From CAZUXE01 sp964624585 (GTDB taxonomy: Bacteria; Hydrothermota; Tepidihabitantia; B3-TA06): a stretch of 14,099 bases of DNA. Positions 6,200 to 13,263 of this stretch are shown in pieces (position 1 is the first letter of the stretch; each line of letters opens with the position of its first letter). The translations under genes and the position numbers were made by a program. The stretch covers positions 1 through 14,099 of the forward strand of contig CAZUXE010000042.1 in the NCBI GenBank assembly GCA_964624585.1, read 5' to 3'. The notes under the pieces were generated by a model, which saw only the letters and a list, made by a program, of their open reading frames with translations, made no database searches and was not told where the DNA came from.

Positions 6200-6310
6200 C
6201 AACCTTCCGGCTTCCTTGCCCCTCCCTGCCCTTCCTACCCTCCCTACCCTCCCCGGCCTTCCCTCCGTCCCCTCCCTCCTTCATCTCTGCCTTCTCTTGT
6301 CCCCCCCGCC
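6200..6310 (+). terminator. C-rich, G-poor tract after TPR paralogue B; possible Rho-dependent terminator
   Basis: Directly after the stop codon the plus strand is about 85% pyrimidine with only about eleven G in 113 bases. It contains repeated CCCTCCCTA-like units at 6220-6254 and a C7 run near 6300. C-rich, G-poor RNA without strong structure is the known signature of Rho loading sites. The minus strand of 6220-6254 has eight runs of three or four G with one- or two-base loops, an ideal G-quadruplex pattern. The rest of the gap to 6506 stays pyrimidine-rich (notably 6350-6440) and shows no gene. The terminator role is inferred. Confidence 0.4.
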
Positions 6311-6506
6311 GCTTTGAATAGTTTGCACAAAGAAGAGGAAACACAAGCGGTCAGCTTTCCCTTCCCGGTTTTTCTTTAGCTTTCTATGTCTCTCCTGCCC
6401 TCTTTTTGCCTTACAACCCCCTGCTTTCCATGTTTTCATCGCCTTACACGTCTTGCCGCATGAATGAAATACTCCGACAGTTAACCTTTAAGTATTACAA
6501 TGGGAC

Positions 6507-6534
6507 TTGACATATCGCTTGATATCATTATTCT
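6507..6534 (+). promoter_or_regulatory. Promoter of the V4R-like gene
   Basis: TTGACA at 6507-6512, a 16-bp spacer and TATTCT at 6529-6534. The transcript should begin near 6541 and so include the GAGGTGA site and the leader ORF at 6575. Confidence 0.6.
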
Positions 6535-6574
6535 TTCTGTTGCATTCTTAATATAGTACAGGGTAGAGGTGAAA

Positions 6575-6610
6575 ATGTTAACAAAGAGTATCAGGAGGGC
6601 CTTTGGCTAA
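6575..6610 (+). CDS. 11-codon leader ORF or displaced N-terminus of the V4R-like gene
   Basis: ATG at 6575 opens the frame MLTKSIRRAFG and stops at TAA 6608-6610, overlapping the first codons of the next ORF by eight bases. It is preceded by GAGGTGA (6566-6572), a strong match to the anti-Shine-Dalgarno sequence. The downstream gene's own AGGAGG (6593-6598) lies within this ORF and is formed by two consecutive Arg codons. It is either a translated leader peptide coupled to the next gene or the true N-terminus split by a one-base insertion. Removing one G near 6605 would join the frames as RRAFANVRG. Confidence 0.45.
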   Translation: MLTKSIRRAFG

Positions 6611-7160
6611 CGTCCGCGGAAATTTTTTCATTATAATCAACAAGTGGCTTACTAAAAAGCTAAGTGAAGACGATTATAATGAGCTTATTTCCACTATGCG
6701 TCCTCCTGTAGTTAGAGTTCTATCTCAGGGAGAAAGCTGGTCGTGGTGTCCTTTGGAGTATCTGGATGAAGTCTACGACGGCATAACTGCCTATATGAAA
6801 GAAACCGATGCTGTGCTTGGTGAATTGGGTAAAGCCTTAGCGGAAGGCGACATCGGTAGTTCCCCTAAAACCCGTCTGGCCTTGATACCTATAGTTAGGG
6901 TTATGGCAAGAATTCCCTACCTGTGGTCGCGATTAAAAGACAGCGGTGATTTTAAGACTCTCTCTGTTGATGAAAAAGCCAAGCAGGCGGTATTGGCGCT
7001 ATCGGGTTACGACGGAGGCAAACGTCACTGCGCAGTTATTAGAACCTGGCTTGAGAAGATGTGCGAATTGTTGAGCGGCATGAATGTTACAGTTAAAGAG
7101 CGTTCCTGCCGCTGGGAACAGGGCGGCGACGCATGCTACTGGGAAATTGGCTGGGAGTAG
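6603..7160 (+). CDS. V4R/DUF2378-like putative small-molecule sensor protein
   Basis: This is a 185-aa cytoplasmic protein with no signal peptide or membrane span. The layout resembles the V4R (4-vinyl-reductase-like) and DUF2378 groups, which share a fold with heme-NO-binding domains. An N-terminal helical part (LSEDDYNELISTM, then SWSWCPLEYLDEVYDGI) is followed by a helix with LGELGKALAEGD, then ARIPYLWSRLKDSGDF. The C-terminal section has HCAVIRTWLEKMCELLSGM and SCRWEQGGDACYWEIGW, close to the family's CxxxGDxxCxFxxxW-type ending. Cysteines are common there and could bind a ligand. The family assignment rests on this pattern only. The annotated start is a TTG at 6603, four bases after an AGGAGGG site. 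An ATG at 6575 in another frame has an equally good site, so the real start is uncertain. The gene has its own promoter and converges with fic. The ligand and output are unknown. Confidence 0.5.
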   Translation: MANVRGNFFIIINKWLTKKLSEDDYNELISTMRPPVVRVLSQGESWSWCPLEYLDEVYDGITAYMKETDAVLGELGKALAEGDIGSSPKTRLALIPIVRVMARIPYLWSRLKDSGDFKTLSVDEKAKQAVLALSGYDGGKRHCAVIRTWLEKMCELLSGMNVTVKERSCRWEQGGDACYWEIGWE

Positions 7161-7300
7161 TATTCTTTTTTGACGAACGGAACAATAAAGATGAGCTGCG
7201 CCGAATAAAGTTATCCTACATCAGGCCAAAGCTTGCAAGCAGTACTCCAACCTTGCCGATGTCCAGAAAAACCATACTCTGTCTGCAATTTTTTTGTAAC

Positions 7301-8470
7301 TTAAATATCTTGCTTACGTTTCGGTAATAGGGCTAACATCCTTTCCATGGGAACTCGCAGGCCTTCAGGGGTTTGTAGCACAAGCCCCATTTCAATAACA
7401 GTTTTTATGTCCCGCGCAACGGTTTTTTTGCTTCTCCTTGCATAGGCTTCAGCCAAACGAAGACTAAGGTGCGGAATACCGGATATCGGGATGGCGATTT
7501 CTCTTTTTGAAAGGGCAAGTACCAATTCTCGTTGCCGTTTTGGGGCTTCGCCTTTTTTATCTGCAAATGCAGTATACACATAATCTCTCCACAATACGCC
7601 TAGAATCTGGTTTTGTATAATTTTCATCTGCTCGTCTAAGCCGTCTGAAAAGCCTTGAACAGCATAGTGGATAAAAGGAAAAACATCACCGCCAGACTGT
7701 GAAGCACGCGATAGTTGCCTGTAATATTCTTGTCTGGTAAGGTTGTAATGATTGCTTAAAAGATGAACAGCCAGTGTTGGAACTCCAGCCGCAAGCAGTA
7801 TTTGAAACTCTATCAATCTTGCTGTTCTGCCGTTTCCGTCGCCGAATGGATGTATCCACGCTAAATAAAGGTGAGCAAGAACCGCGCGTATCAATCCAAA
7901 AGCTATTTCTTGTTTCCTTGGAATCTGAAGCGCCTCTTTCTGAAGAAAACCGCATAACTGTTCCAGAAGATATTGGCAGTCTTGGGCAGGAGCGCCGCGA
8001 TAATCACCGACACCCACGGAATATTTTCGAATTTCACCGGGGATAACATCTTCGTCAAGGGCAAGATCTTTAAGAACGAGACGATTAAATTCCTTAATTC
8101 TATCAACGGACAGCGCCTTGCCGCCTGTTTTAGTCAACAAGTTTTTAGAAATCAGGTTGCAAGCGTCTATTATATTCTGAGTTTCCTGCGCAAGATAGGT
8201 TTTTGAAGCCGGAAGCCTCAGCTTGCCTTTTACAAGTTCCAAAACCTCTTCTTCCGAAAGAGTATTACCCTCTATTGCTGTAGTTGCCAGCACACCTTTA
8301 GCTAAATAAATTTGGTGAAGATTTTTAGCGGTTTCAGGCTGAAGCGGTAGCGCCGCCAAATATTCGCATTTAGCCTGCGCTTCCCCTAGCGTTAGCCAAA
8401 ATTTATAATCAGCTTGCCTTAAATTCAGCTTAAAACTTATCCAAGGATGAGTTCGTATATATGTCCGCAC
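7301..8470 (-). CDS. Fic-domain protein (class II, self-inhibited) with C-terminal winged helix
   Basis: This 389-aa cytoplasmic enzyme would transfer AMP, or another nucleotide-derived group, to hydroxyl side chains of target proteins. The complete catalytic motif is at 207-218, HPFGDGNGRTAR, matching HPFx(D/N)GNGRxxR, with catalytic His207 and the anion-binding GNGR. An inhibitory helix motif (S/T)xxxE lies N-terminal to the Fic core at residues 63-67, TTAIE, followed by GN. Glu67 would block ATP binding, as in class II Fic proteins that carry their own antitoxin segment. No separate antitoxin gene is present. Residues about 305-389 look like a winged-helix DNA-binding domain (RELVLALSKREIAIPISGI, SKKTVARDIKTVIEMGLV), common in this Fic/DOC-like group and consistent with DNA binding or autoregulation. 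The start is GTG with a weak GGGGGA site seven bases upstream. The gene has its own promoter, with a leader of about 100 bases, and is divergent from btuB. The target is unknown. Confidence 0.9.
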   Translation of the reverse strand: MRTYIRTHPWISFKLNLRQADYKFWLTLGEAQAKCEYLAALPLQPETAKNLHQIYLAKGVLATTAIEGNTLSEEEVLELVKGKLRLPASKTYLAQETQNIIDACNLISKNLLTKTGGKALSVDRIKEFNRLVLKDLALDEDVIPGEIRKYSVGVGDYRGAPAQDCQYLLEQLCGFLQKEALQIPRKQEIAFGLIRAVLAHLYLAWIHPFGDGNGRTARLIEFQILLAAGVPTLAVHLLSNHYNLTRQEYYRQLSRASQSGGDVFPFIHYAVQGFSDGLDEQMKIIQNQILGVLWRDYVYTAFADKKGEAPKRQRELVLALSKREIAIPISGIPHLSLRLAEAYARRSKKTVARDIKTVIEMGLVLQTPEGLRVPMERMLALLPKRKQDI

Positions 8471-8566
8471 AAATGTCCCCCGAAATGCCTAGAGGTTTGT
8501 CTGCTTAAGTCCTCATTCTACGCATCTTGCAGTGTTTATGTCCGACAGATGGCCTCGCAAATGTCC
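8461..8566. repeat. Four ATGTCC repeats in the fic leader and start region
   Basis: ATGTCC occurs at 8461, 8473, 8538 and 8561, two of the copies as AAATGTCC. On the coding strand of fic these read GGACAT. They lie between the fic promoter and the first codons of fic. Repeats in this position could be operator half-sites for the protein's own winged-helix domain, but the spacing is irregular (12, 65 and 23 bases), so chance is possible. Confidence 0.3.
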
Positions 8567-8580
8567 ATAGATATATCCAA

Positions 8581-8608
8581 AGTATAGTCTATGCAAAGAG
8601 TATGTCAA
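8581..8608 (-). promoter_or_regulatory. Promoter of fic
   Basis: On the minus strand TTGACA (8608-8603), a 16-bp spacer and TATACT (8586-8581), a near-perfect sigma70 site. An imperfect inverted repeat, CATAGATATA (8566-8575) against TATAGTCTATG (8583-8593), covers the -10 box and could bind a repressor. Confidence 0.7.
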
Positions 8609-8657
8609 GCAATTTACGTCAATGCGGGTGGGTGGTCGGGCTTTTTGTTAAAATTCC

Positions 8658-8686
8658 TTGACAAATGAATCATCGAGACTTATCAT
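8658..8686 (+). promoter_or_regulatory. Promoter of the cobalamin riboswitch and btuB
   Basis: TTGACA at 8658-8663, a 17-bp spacer and TATCAT at 8681-8686. Transcription would start near 8693, just ahead of the riboswitch P1 stem. It is divergent from the fic promoter, whose -35 box lies 49 bp away. Confidence 0.7.
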
Positions 8687-8710
8687 AGTGAAATTAAAAT
8701 TTGGAACAAA

Positions 8711-8918
8711 ACAGCGGATGTCAGGGAAGGCCGTGCAAATCGGCCGCGGTCCCGCCACTGTTATCGGAGCCTGTGTTTCCTGGAAGTTCTTTTGCGAACC
8801 TTACTTTGTTGCGCAAAAGCTTCCAAATGAATCTTTAGATTCATAAGTCACTGCCCGCTATGCGGGTGGGAAGGCTGGAGGCACAGATTAATCCGTAAGC
8901 CAGGAGACCTGTCCGTTG
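8711..8918 (+). ncRNA. Cobalamin (B12) riboswitch aptamer upstream of btuB
   Basis: The RNA senses adenosylcobalamin-type corrinoids and normally turns down the downstream gene when B12 is plentiful. All hallmark segments occur in order: AGGGAA near 8723, GTGCAAATC, GGTCCCGCCACTG around 8749-8760, AAGTCACTGCCCGC, GGGAAGGC, then the B12 box AAGCCAGGAGACCTG at 8897-8911. P1 is formed by CAGCGGA (8712-8718) with TCCGTTG (8912-8918), including one G-U pair. The expression platform follows. A hairpin CTGTTC/GAACAG (8936-8941 with 8949-8954) has a G-rich loop, CGGGGCA, that could form the kissing-loop pair with TCCCG at 8750-8754. Close to the start codon, CCAC (8974-8977) can pair with GTGG (8981-8984), which is part of the Shine-Dalgarno site. 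No T-tract terminator is seen, so control of translation start is more likely than transcription termination. Confidence 0.95.
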
Positions 8919-8980
8919 TTTAACCTATACCTTGTCTGTTCCGGGGCAGAACAGTCAGGGGTTTCTACTACGCCCACAAT

Positions 8981-8986
8981 GTGGAG
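8981..8986 (+). promoter_or_regulatory. Shine-Dalgarno site of btuB, partly within a small hairpin
   Basis: GTGGAG lies six bases upstream of the GTG at 8993. The same bases could be read as a GTG start at 8981, but that start would have no ribosome binding site. The first four bases can pair with CCAC at 8974-8977, so access may depend on the riboswitch state. Confidence 0.55.
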
Positions 8987-8992
8987 TACTAC

Positions 8993-11011
8993 GTGATTAA
9001 ACTTCTCATATTATCTGCGCTTATCGCGCAAGGGACTTCTTCAGAGTCCTATGTGATGCCTGAGGTTGTGGTAACAGCAACCCGACTATCTATACCTGTT
9101 GCGGTATCACCGTGGCCGGTTGAGGTTATCAAGCTTGAAGATGACGAAACAAGCGATCTTGCGCAAAAATTAAACGCCGGCGTTTCCGCCGATGTTCGTT
9201 CATATGGCTATGAAGGACACACGGCCTTCCCTATCCTTGGCGGAGTCTTCTCATCGCGTGTGTTGATTCTTGAAAACGGCGTTCCCCTTAATTCGCGCCG
9301 CGACGGTGTAATTGATCTGTCTCTTCTTCCTTTATCCCCCGGCGCTAGAATTGAAATTGTTAAAGGACCGCTCTCCGCGCTCTATGGTTCATCTGCAATA
9401 GGCGGTGTTATAAACATTATTCCGTCGAATCGCAACGGCCTCTCAGCCAACTTTGCAGCTACCAACCAGATGGGTATGAACGTAGGCGCCCGCGCGGCAC
9501 ACACATGGGGTATATTTGGCGCAAGCCTATCAGGTTCATACCTTAAGAATCCCGGATTTAGGCATAACGACAAGGTATCCCGCTACAATGCCAAGGCCGC
9601 CTTGTGGCTTAATCCCCATGAAGCGCTCAACATCGAAATTAACACAGGCTATGGCGCACGCAATCTTGGAACGCCTGGTGCAGCGCCTAATAGTAAAGAC
9701 ACAGCCTTTGTTGCACCCAAGTTCGGCGATTCGCTAGTCAGTTCACTCTACAACCATCAAAACGACAAACTCCTAAACGCCGGATTGAAAACCAGCTTTA
9801 CGCCAAGCGAGAAATTTACCGCTTGCTTGAACATCTATACCTTGAACCAGGGCTTTGAATATCACTCAAAGTATACTGGCTATAACGCTGATTTTACTAC
9901 CTACACAGCTGTTGAAACCGATACATATGCAGATAGCAAGCTTGGAGCCGACCTTCAGTTGAAGGGCGATGTTGGCGAATTTCTGGTTCTGACAGGAGGT
10001 ATATCAGCCGTAAACGAAAGCTTTAACGGCAAACAGCTTGCAACAGATAGCAACAGTGCAAAAACTGTAAAAGACACATCGTGGAAGGCGCAGGCCTTGC
10101 AACTTAGCGGTTGGCTTGAAGGAATAGGTCGCTTAGGTATATTTACGCCAACTTTGGCCTTGCGAGCAGACCACTCCGCAGGTTACGGCGTTTTTATTTC
10201 TCCCGAAGGCGGTCTTGCAGTTGAGTTAATTCCTAAAACCCTTAGTGTTTCAGCCGCATATGGACAATCATTCCGCGCACCCACATTCAACGACTTATAC
10301 TGGCCTGCAAGCGCCTTTTCAGGCGGTGATTCAACCCTTACTCCTGAAAGGGGACAAAGCGCTGCACTTTCTTTGCGCCTTACTCCTGTTTCCTTTGCAA
10401 GTTTCCAACTCAGCGCTTCGTGGAAAAAAATAAACGACATGATAGCCTGGAATCCTGATTCTGCAGGTTTCTGGAAACCCTTCAACGTCGATTTGGTAAA
10501 CGTCATTAGCGCGGAGTTCCTTTCAACATATCAATTCGGCGACGAAGCATTTACAGGTTCACTTGGGCTTTGCTACAACAATGCAAAGGAAACCCGTGAA
10601 ATTCTTACCTATTCAGGCTACGACGCTAACTGGAAACCTGTAGTTAAGAAAGAAAAAGTAAGCAGGCAGGCAGCCTTTATTCCTCCCCTCTCTGTAAAGG
10701 CCAAGGCCGCAATAAGAGCCTGGCAGGGCGGAAAGTTCGCTTTGTCTGCAGTATGGACTGACAAACGCATAAACTATTATGCCGATTGGTCAAAGTCTCC
10801 TGATATTGGCGTTATTACCAAGACCATTGACCCCTCATTGAAACTTGACGCTTGCGTATCCCAAAAGCTGTTCAAATTGCTTAGACTGGAAGTCGGAGTA
10901 CGTAATATTCTAAATGATACAACTCCGGCTCACTTCGGCTCTGCAAAAGATCTTGATTATCCCACCGCACCACGCAGATTCTATGCAGCGCTTAGCGTTT
11001 CATATCACTAA
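8993..11011 (+). CDS. btuB: TonB-dependent outer-membrane vitamin B12 receptor (BtuB-like)
   Basis: This is a 672-aa outer-membrane active transporter, which would import cobalamin or related corrinoids with energy from TonB. After a short signal peptide (MIKLLILSALIAQG) come the TonB box at 23-30 (PEVVVTAT) and the plug domain, to about residue 145, with the conserved ending RIEIVKGPLSALYGSSAIGGVINI over 119-142. The remainder is a barrel of alternating strands that includes SFRAPTFNDLYWP and LTPERGQSAALSLRLTP, typical of TonB-dependent receptors, and closes with RRFYAALSVSYH. The cobalamin riboswitch directly upstream makes the B12 assignment strong. I chose the GTG at 8993 over the GTG at 8981 because only the former has a well-spaced GTGGAG site and a Lys at residue 3 of the signal peptide. 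No btuCDF or TonB genes lie in the window, so transport partners must be elsewhere. Confidence 0.9.
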   Translation: MIKLLILSALIAQGTSSESYVMPEVVVTATRLSIPVAVSPWPVEVIKLEDDETSDLAQKLNAGVSADVRSYGYEGHTAFPILGGVFSSRVLILENGVPLNSRRDGVIDLSLLPLSPGARIEIVKGPLSALYGSSAIGGVINIIPSNRNGLSANFAATNQMGMNVGARAAHTWGIFGASLSGSYLKNPGFRHNDKVSRYNAKAALWLNPHEALNIEINTGYGARNLGTPGAAPNSKDTAFVAPKFGDSLVSSLYNHQNDKLLNAGLKTSFTPSEKFTACLNIYTLNQGFEYHSKYTGYNADFTTYTAVETDTYADSKLGADLQLKGDVGEFLVLTGGISAVNESFNGKQLATDSNSAKTVKDTSWKAQALQLSGWLEGIGRLGIFTPTLALRADHSAGYGVFISPEGGLAVELIPKTLSVSAAYGQSFRAPTFNDLYWPASAFSGGDSTLTPERGQSAALSLRLTPVSFASFQLSASWKKINDMIAWNPDSAGFWKPFNVDLVNVISAEFLSTYQFGDEAFTGSLGLCYNNAKETREILTYSGYDANWKPVVKKEKVSRQAAFIPPLSVKAKAAIRAWQGGKFALSAVWTDKRINYYADWSKSPDIGVITKTIDPSLKLDACVSQKLFKLLRLEVGVRNILNDTTPAHFGSAKDLDYPTAPRRFYAALSVSYH

Positions 11012-11026
11012 ACGAACTTAAAGAAA

Positions 11027-11142
11027 TGTGTCCGGGTCAATTCCGTCCTATTTCATCATGCTCTGGAGGAGCAAGTGGTGGAGAATTACCATTGTTTGTT
11101 TGCCCAACCATGTTCTTATATCAACATCTGGACCCGGGCACA
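11027..11142. other. 116-bp inverted-repeat element between btuB and nrdD (folded RNA or MITE remnant)
   Basis: The ends pair perfectly except for one G-U: TGTGTCCGGGTC (11027-11038) with GACCCGGGCACA (11131-11142). Inside, AATTC (11039-11043) pairs with GAATT (11083-11087) directly stacked on the closing stem. It encloses hairpin TGCTC/GAGCA (11059-11063 with 11069-11073). ATGTT/AACAT (11110-11114 with 11123-11127) makes a second arm. The result is a junction-like fold ending 39 bases before the nrdD start. It could be a cis-regulatory RNA, an mRNA processing or boundary structure, or a small transposon remnant with 12-bp terminal repeats. No flanking target duplication is visible, and no T-tract follows, so a simple terminator is unlikely. 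Confidence 0.5.
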
Positions 11143-11147
11143 ACTTC

Positions 11148-11176
11148 TATAATTATATCACATATCACCTAGGAGG
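11148..11176 (+). promoter_or_regulatory. Possible -10 box and ribosome binding site of nrdD
   Basis: A perfect TATAAT is at 11148-11153 but no -35 box resembling TTGACA lies 15-19 bases upstream. Any promoter here would need an activator, or the gene may be read through from btuB. AGGAGG at 11171-11176 lies five bases before the GTG start of nrdD. I found no clear FNR or NrdR palindrome. Confidence 0.4.
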
Positions 11177-11181
11177 ATAGC

Positions 11182-13263
11182 GTGTATACACAAATAAGAA
11201 AAAGGGACGGTAGGCTGGTTCCCTTTGATTCCTCTAAAATTACAACTGCAATATTAAAGGCGGGAAAGGCCACCGGAGAGTTTGGTGAAGAGCTGGCCAG
11301 TCAGCTAAGCTCAAAAGCCGTAAGTTTGGCCCTAAAGGTGTTTGAGCAGGGGCCTATAACGGTTGAGGATGTTCAAGATATTGTTGAAGAAATCCTTATA
11401 GCTTCACCTTATCGCAGAACGGCTAAGGCGTATATAATATATAGAGAACAACACGCACGCTTAAGAGAAATATCCAATCAAATGGATATAGAGTTGGTTG
11501 ACCAGTATCTTGAACGCGCCGACTGGAAAATACATGAAAACAGTAACATGGACTACTCCCTTCAGGGCTTAAACAACTACATATCTTCAGAAATAAGCAA
11601 AATTTACTGGTTGAATAAAATATATCCAAGGGAAATTAAGAAATGCCATCTTAACGGCGAATTCCATATTCACGACCTTAGCTTGCTTTCAGTGTACTGT
11701 GTAGGCTGGGATCTTTATGACTTGTTGATTGAAGGCTTCAAAGGGGTATCAGGCAAGGTTGAGGCGCGTCCGGCAAACCATTTACGCAGCGCTTTGGGAC
11801 AAATTGCCAACTTTTTCTATACCCTTCAGGGTGAAGCCGCAGGTGCGCAGGCATTTTCTAACTTTGATACCCTTCTGGCTCCTTTTATTCGTTACGATAA
11901 GCTTGACTATCGCGAGGTTAAACAGGCCCTTCAGGAATTTGTATTCAACATAAACGTACCGACCCGTGTGGGGTTTCAGACTCCATTTACCAATGTTACT
12001 TTGGATATGGAGGTTCCGTCCTACTACCTTGAGAAGAATGTTATAGTCGGTGGAAAACCGCGGGCCGAAAAGTATGGAGACTTTCAGAAGGAAATGGACA
12101 TATTCAACCGTGCCTTTCTTGAGGTTATGGTCGCAGGCGATTCCAAGGGACGTGTGTTCACCTTTCCAATTCCCACATACAGCATTACAGCCAACTTCGA
12201 TTGGGATGACGAAAAGTACATCTACCTTTGGGAGGCGACAGCAAAGTATGGAGTGCCTTACTTCTCCAACTTCGTGAATTCTTCAATGAATCCTGAAGAC
12301 GCCCGCAGTATGTGTTGCAGATTAAGAATTGACAACCGTGAGCTTGAAGCCAAGGGCGGCGGGCTGTTCGGTTCAAATCCACTTACAGGCTCCATAGGCG
12401 TTGTGACCATAAATATGCCCAGGCTGGCTCATCTTGCTGAATCGGAGCCAGATTTCTTCAAGCGTCTGGAACGCCTTATGGAACTTGCAAGTCAGAGTTT
12501 GGAAATAAAACGTAAACTGCTGGAAAAATATACTGATTCTGACCTGTATCCCTATACCCGATACTACCTGCGCCACATGAAGCAGCGTTTCAACAGTTAT
12601 TGGAAAAATCACTTTTCCACCATCGGTCTGGTTGGTATGAACGAAGCCTGCCTGAATTTCATAGGTGAAGATATTGCCTCTTCAGCCGGTCAGGAATTCA
12701 GCAAAAAAACCCTTGATTTTATGAGAGAAAAGCTAATAAAACTTCAGAGTCAAACCGGTAACAATTACAATCTGGAAGCCACACCCGCCGAAGGAACTTC
12801 CTACCGCCTGGCCACCCTTGATAGTAAGGACTTTCCCGAAATGCCATGCTTCAAAGAACACACCGACGGAGAGGTTTTCTATACTAACTCTACCCAATTG
12901 CCTGTGAACTATACCGACGATGTTTTTGAGGCCCTTGACCTTCAGGATGAAATTCAAACCCGCTACACCGGAGGCACAGTTTTCCACATCTTCGCGGGGG
13001 AGCGTGTGGATAACCCTTTGTCGATTAAAACCCTTGTCCGGCGCGTTTGCGAAAACTATCACCTGCCTTACTTCACCTTCTCACCCACATTCAGCGTTTG
13101 CCCAAACCATGGTTATACCGAAGGTGAACATTCATTCTGCCCAAAATGCGGTCAGGAATGTGAGGTTTTTTCGCGAATTGTCGGCTACCTGCGCCCTGTT
13201 ACTCAATGGAATAAGGGTAAACAGGAAGAGTTTAAGCTCAGGCGGGAGTTTGCTGTAAGCTAA
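11182..13263 (+). CDS. nrdD: Anaerobic ribonucleoside-triphosphate reductase (class III), large subunit
   Basis: This 693-aa glycyl-radical enzyme reduces ribonucleoside triphosphates to deoxyribonucleotides for DNA synthesis without oxygen. Residues 1-92 are an ATP-cone regulatory domain (KRDGRLVPFDSSKIT, AKAYIIYREQHARLREI). The catalytic barrel includes the SMCCRLR motif with Cys378/Cys379, where the family's thiyl-radical cysteine lies. Near the C-terminus four cysteines (640, 653, 656, 660) form the zinc site, and Gly668 in RIVGYLRP is the radical-bearing glycine. Both sites are intact. The start is a GTG placed by the AGGAGG site five bases upstream. The stop overlaps the nrdG start by one base (TAATG). 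Length and motif order are normal for the family. Neighbouring btuB is under B12 control, while this enzyme needs no B12. Control by the folded element just upstream is possible. Confidence 0.97.
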   Translation: MYTQIRKRDGRLVPFDSSKITTAILKAGKATGEFGEELASQLSSKAVSLALKVFEQGPITVEDVQDIVEEILIASPYRRTAKAYIIYREQHARLREISNQMDIELVDQYLERADWKIHENSNMDYSLQGLNNYISSEISKIYWLNKIYPREIKKCHLNGEFHIHDLSLLSVYCVGWDLYDLLIEGFKGVSGKVEARPANHLRSALGQIANFFYTLQGEAAGAQAFSNFDTLLAPFIRYDKLDYREVKQALQEFVFNINVPTRVGFQTPFTNVTLDMEVPSYYLEKNVIVGGKPRAEKYGDFQKEMDIFNRAFLEVMVAGDSKGRVFTFPIPTYSITANFDWDDEKYIYLWEATAKYGVPYFSNFVNSSMNPEDARSMCCRLRIDNRELEAKGGGLFGSNPLTGSIGVVTINMPRLAHLAESEPDFFKRLERLMELASQSLEIKRKLLEKYTDSDLYPYTRYYLRHMKQRFNSYWKNHFSTIGLVGMNEACLNFIGEDIASSAGQEFSKKTLDFMREKLIKLQSQTGNNYNLEATPAEGTSYRLATLDSKDFPEMPCFKEHTDGEVFYTNSTQLPVNYTDDVFEALDLQDEIQTRYTGGTVFHIFAGERVDNPLSIKTLVRRVCENYHLPYFTFSPTFSVCPNHGYTEGEHSFCPKCGQECEVFSRIVGYLRPVTQWNKGKQEEFKLRREFAVS

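Noticed and set aside
6279..6439. A Lys/Arg-rich minus-strand ORF of about 53 codons
   Set aside because: It is a by-product of the purine-rich minus strand opposite the C-tract. The composition is low-complexity and no start signal is present.
7160..7300. Possible terminator or small membrane-protein start between the convergent V4R-like and fic genes
   Set aside because: The 10-bp palindrome GCTTGCAAGC has no loop or T-tract. The minus-strand reading MVFLDIGKVGVLLASFGLM ends after 19 codons without a ribosome binding site.
8658..8846. A 62-codon plus-strand ORF
   Set aside because: It lies entirely within the btuB promoter and cobalamin riboswitch and has no ribosome binding site. Its bases are explained by the conserved RNA.
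12185..13062. Several ORFs of 65-109 codons antisense to nrdD
   Set aside because: They are shadows of a highly conserved enzyme gene whose motifs fix the true frame.
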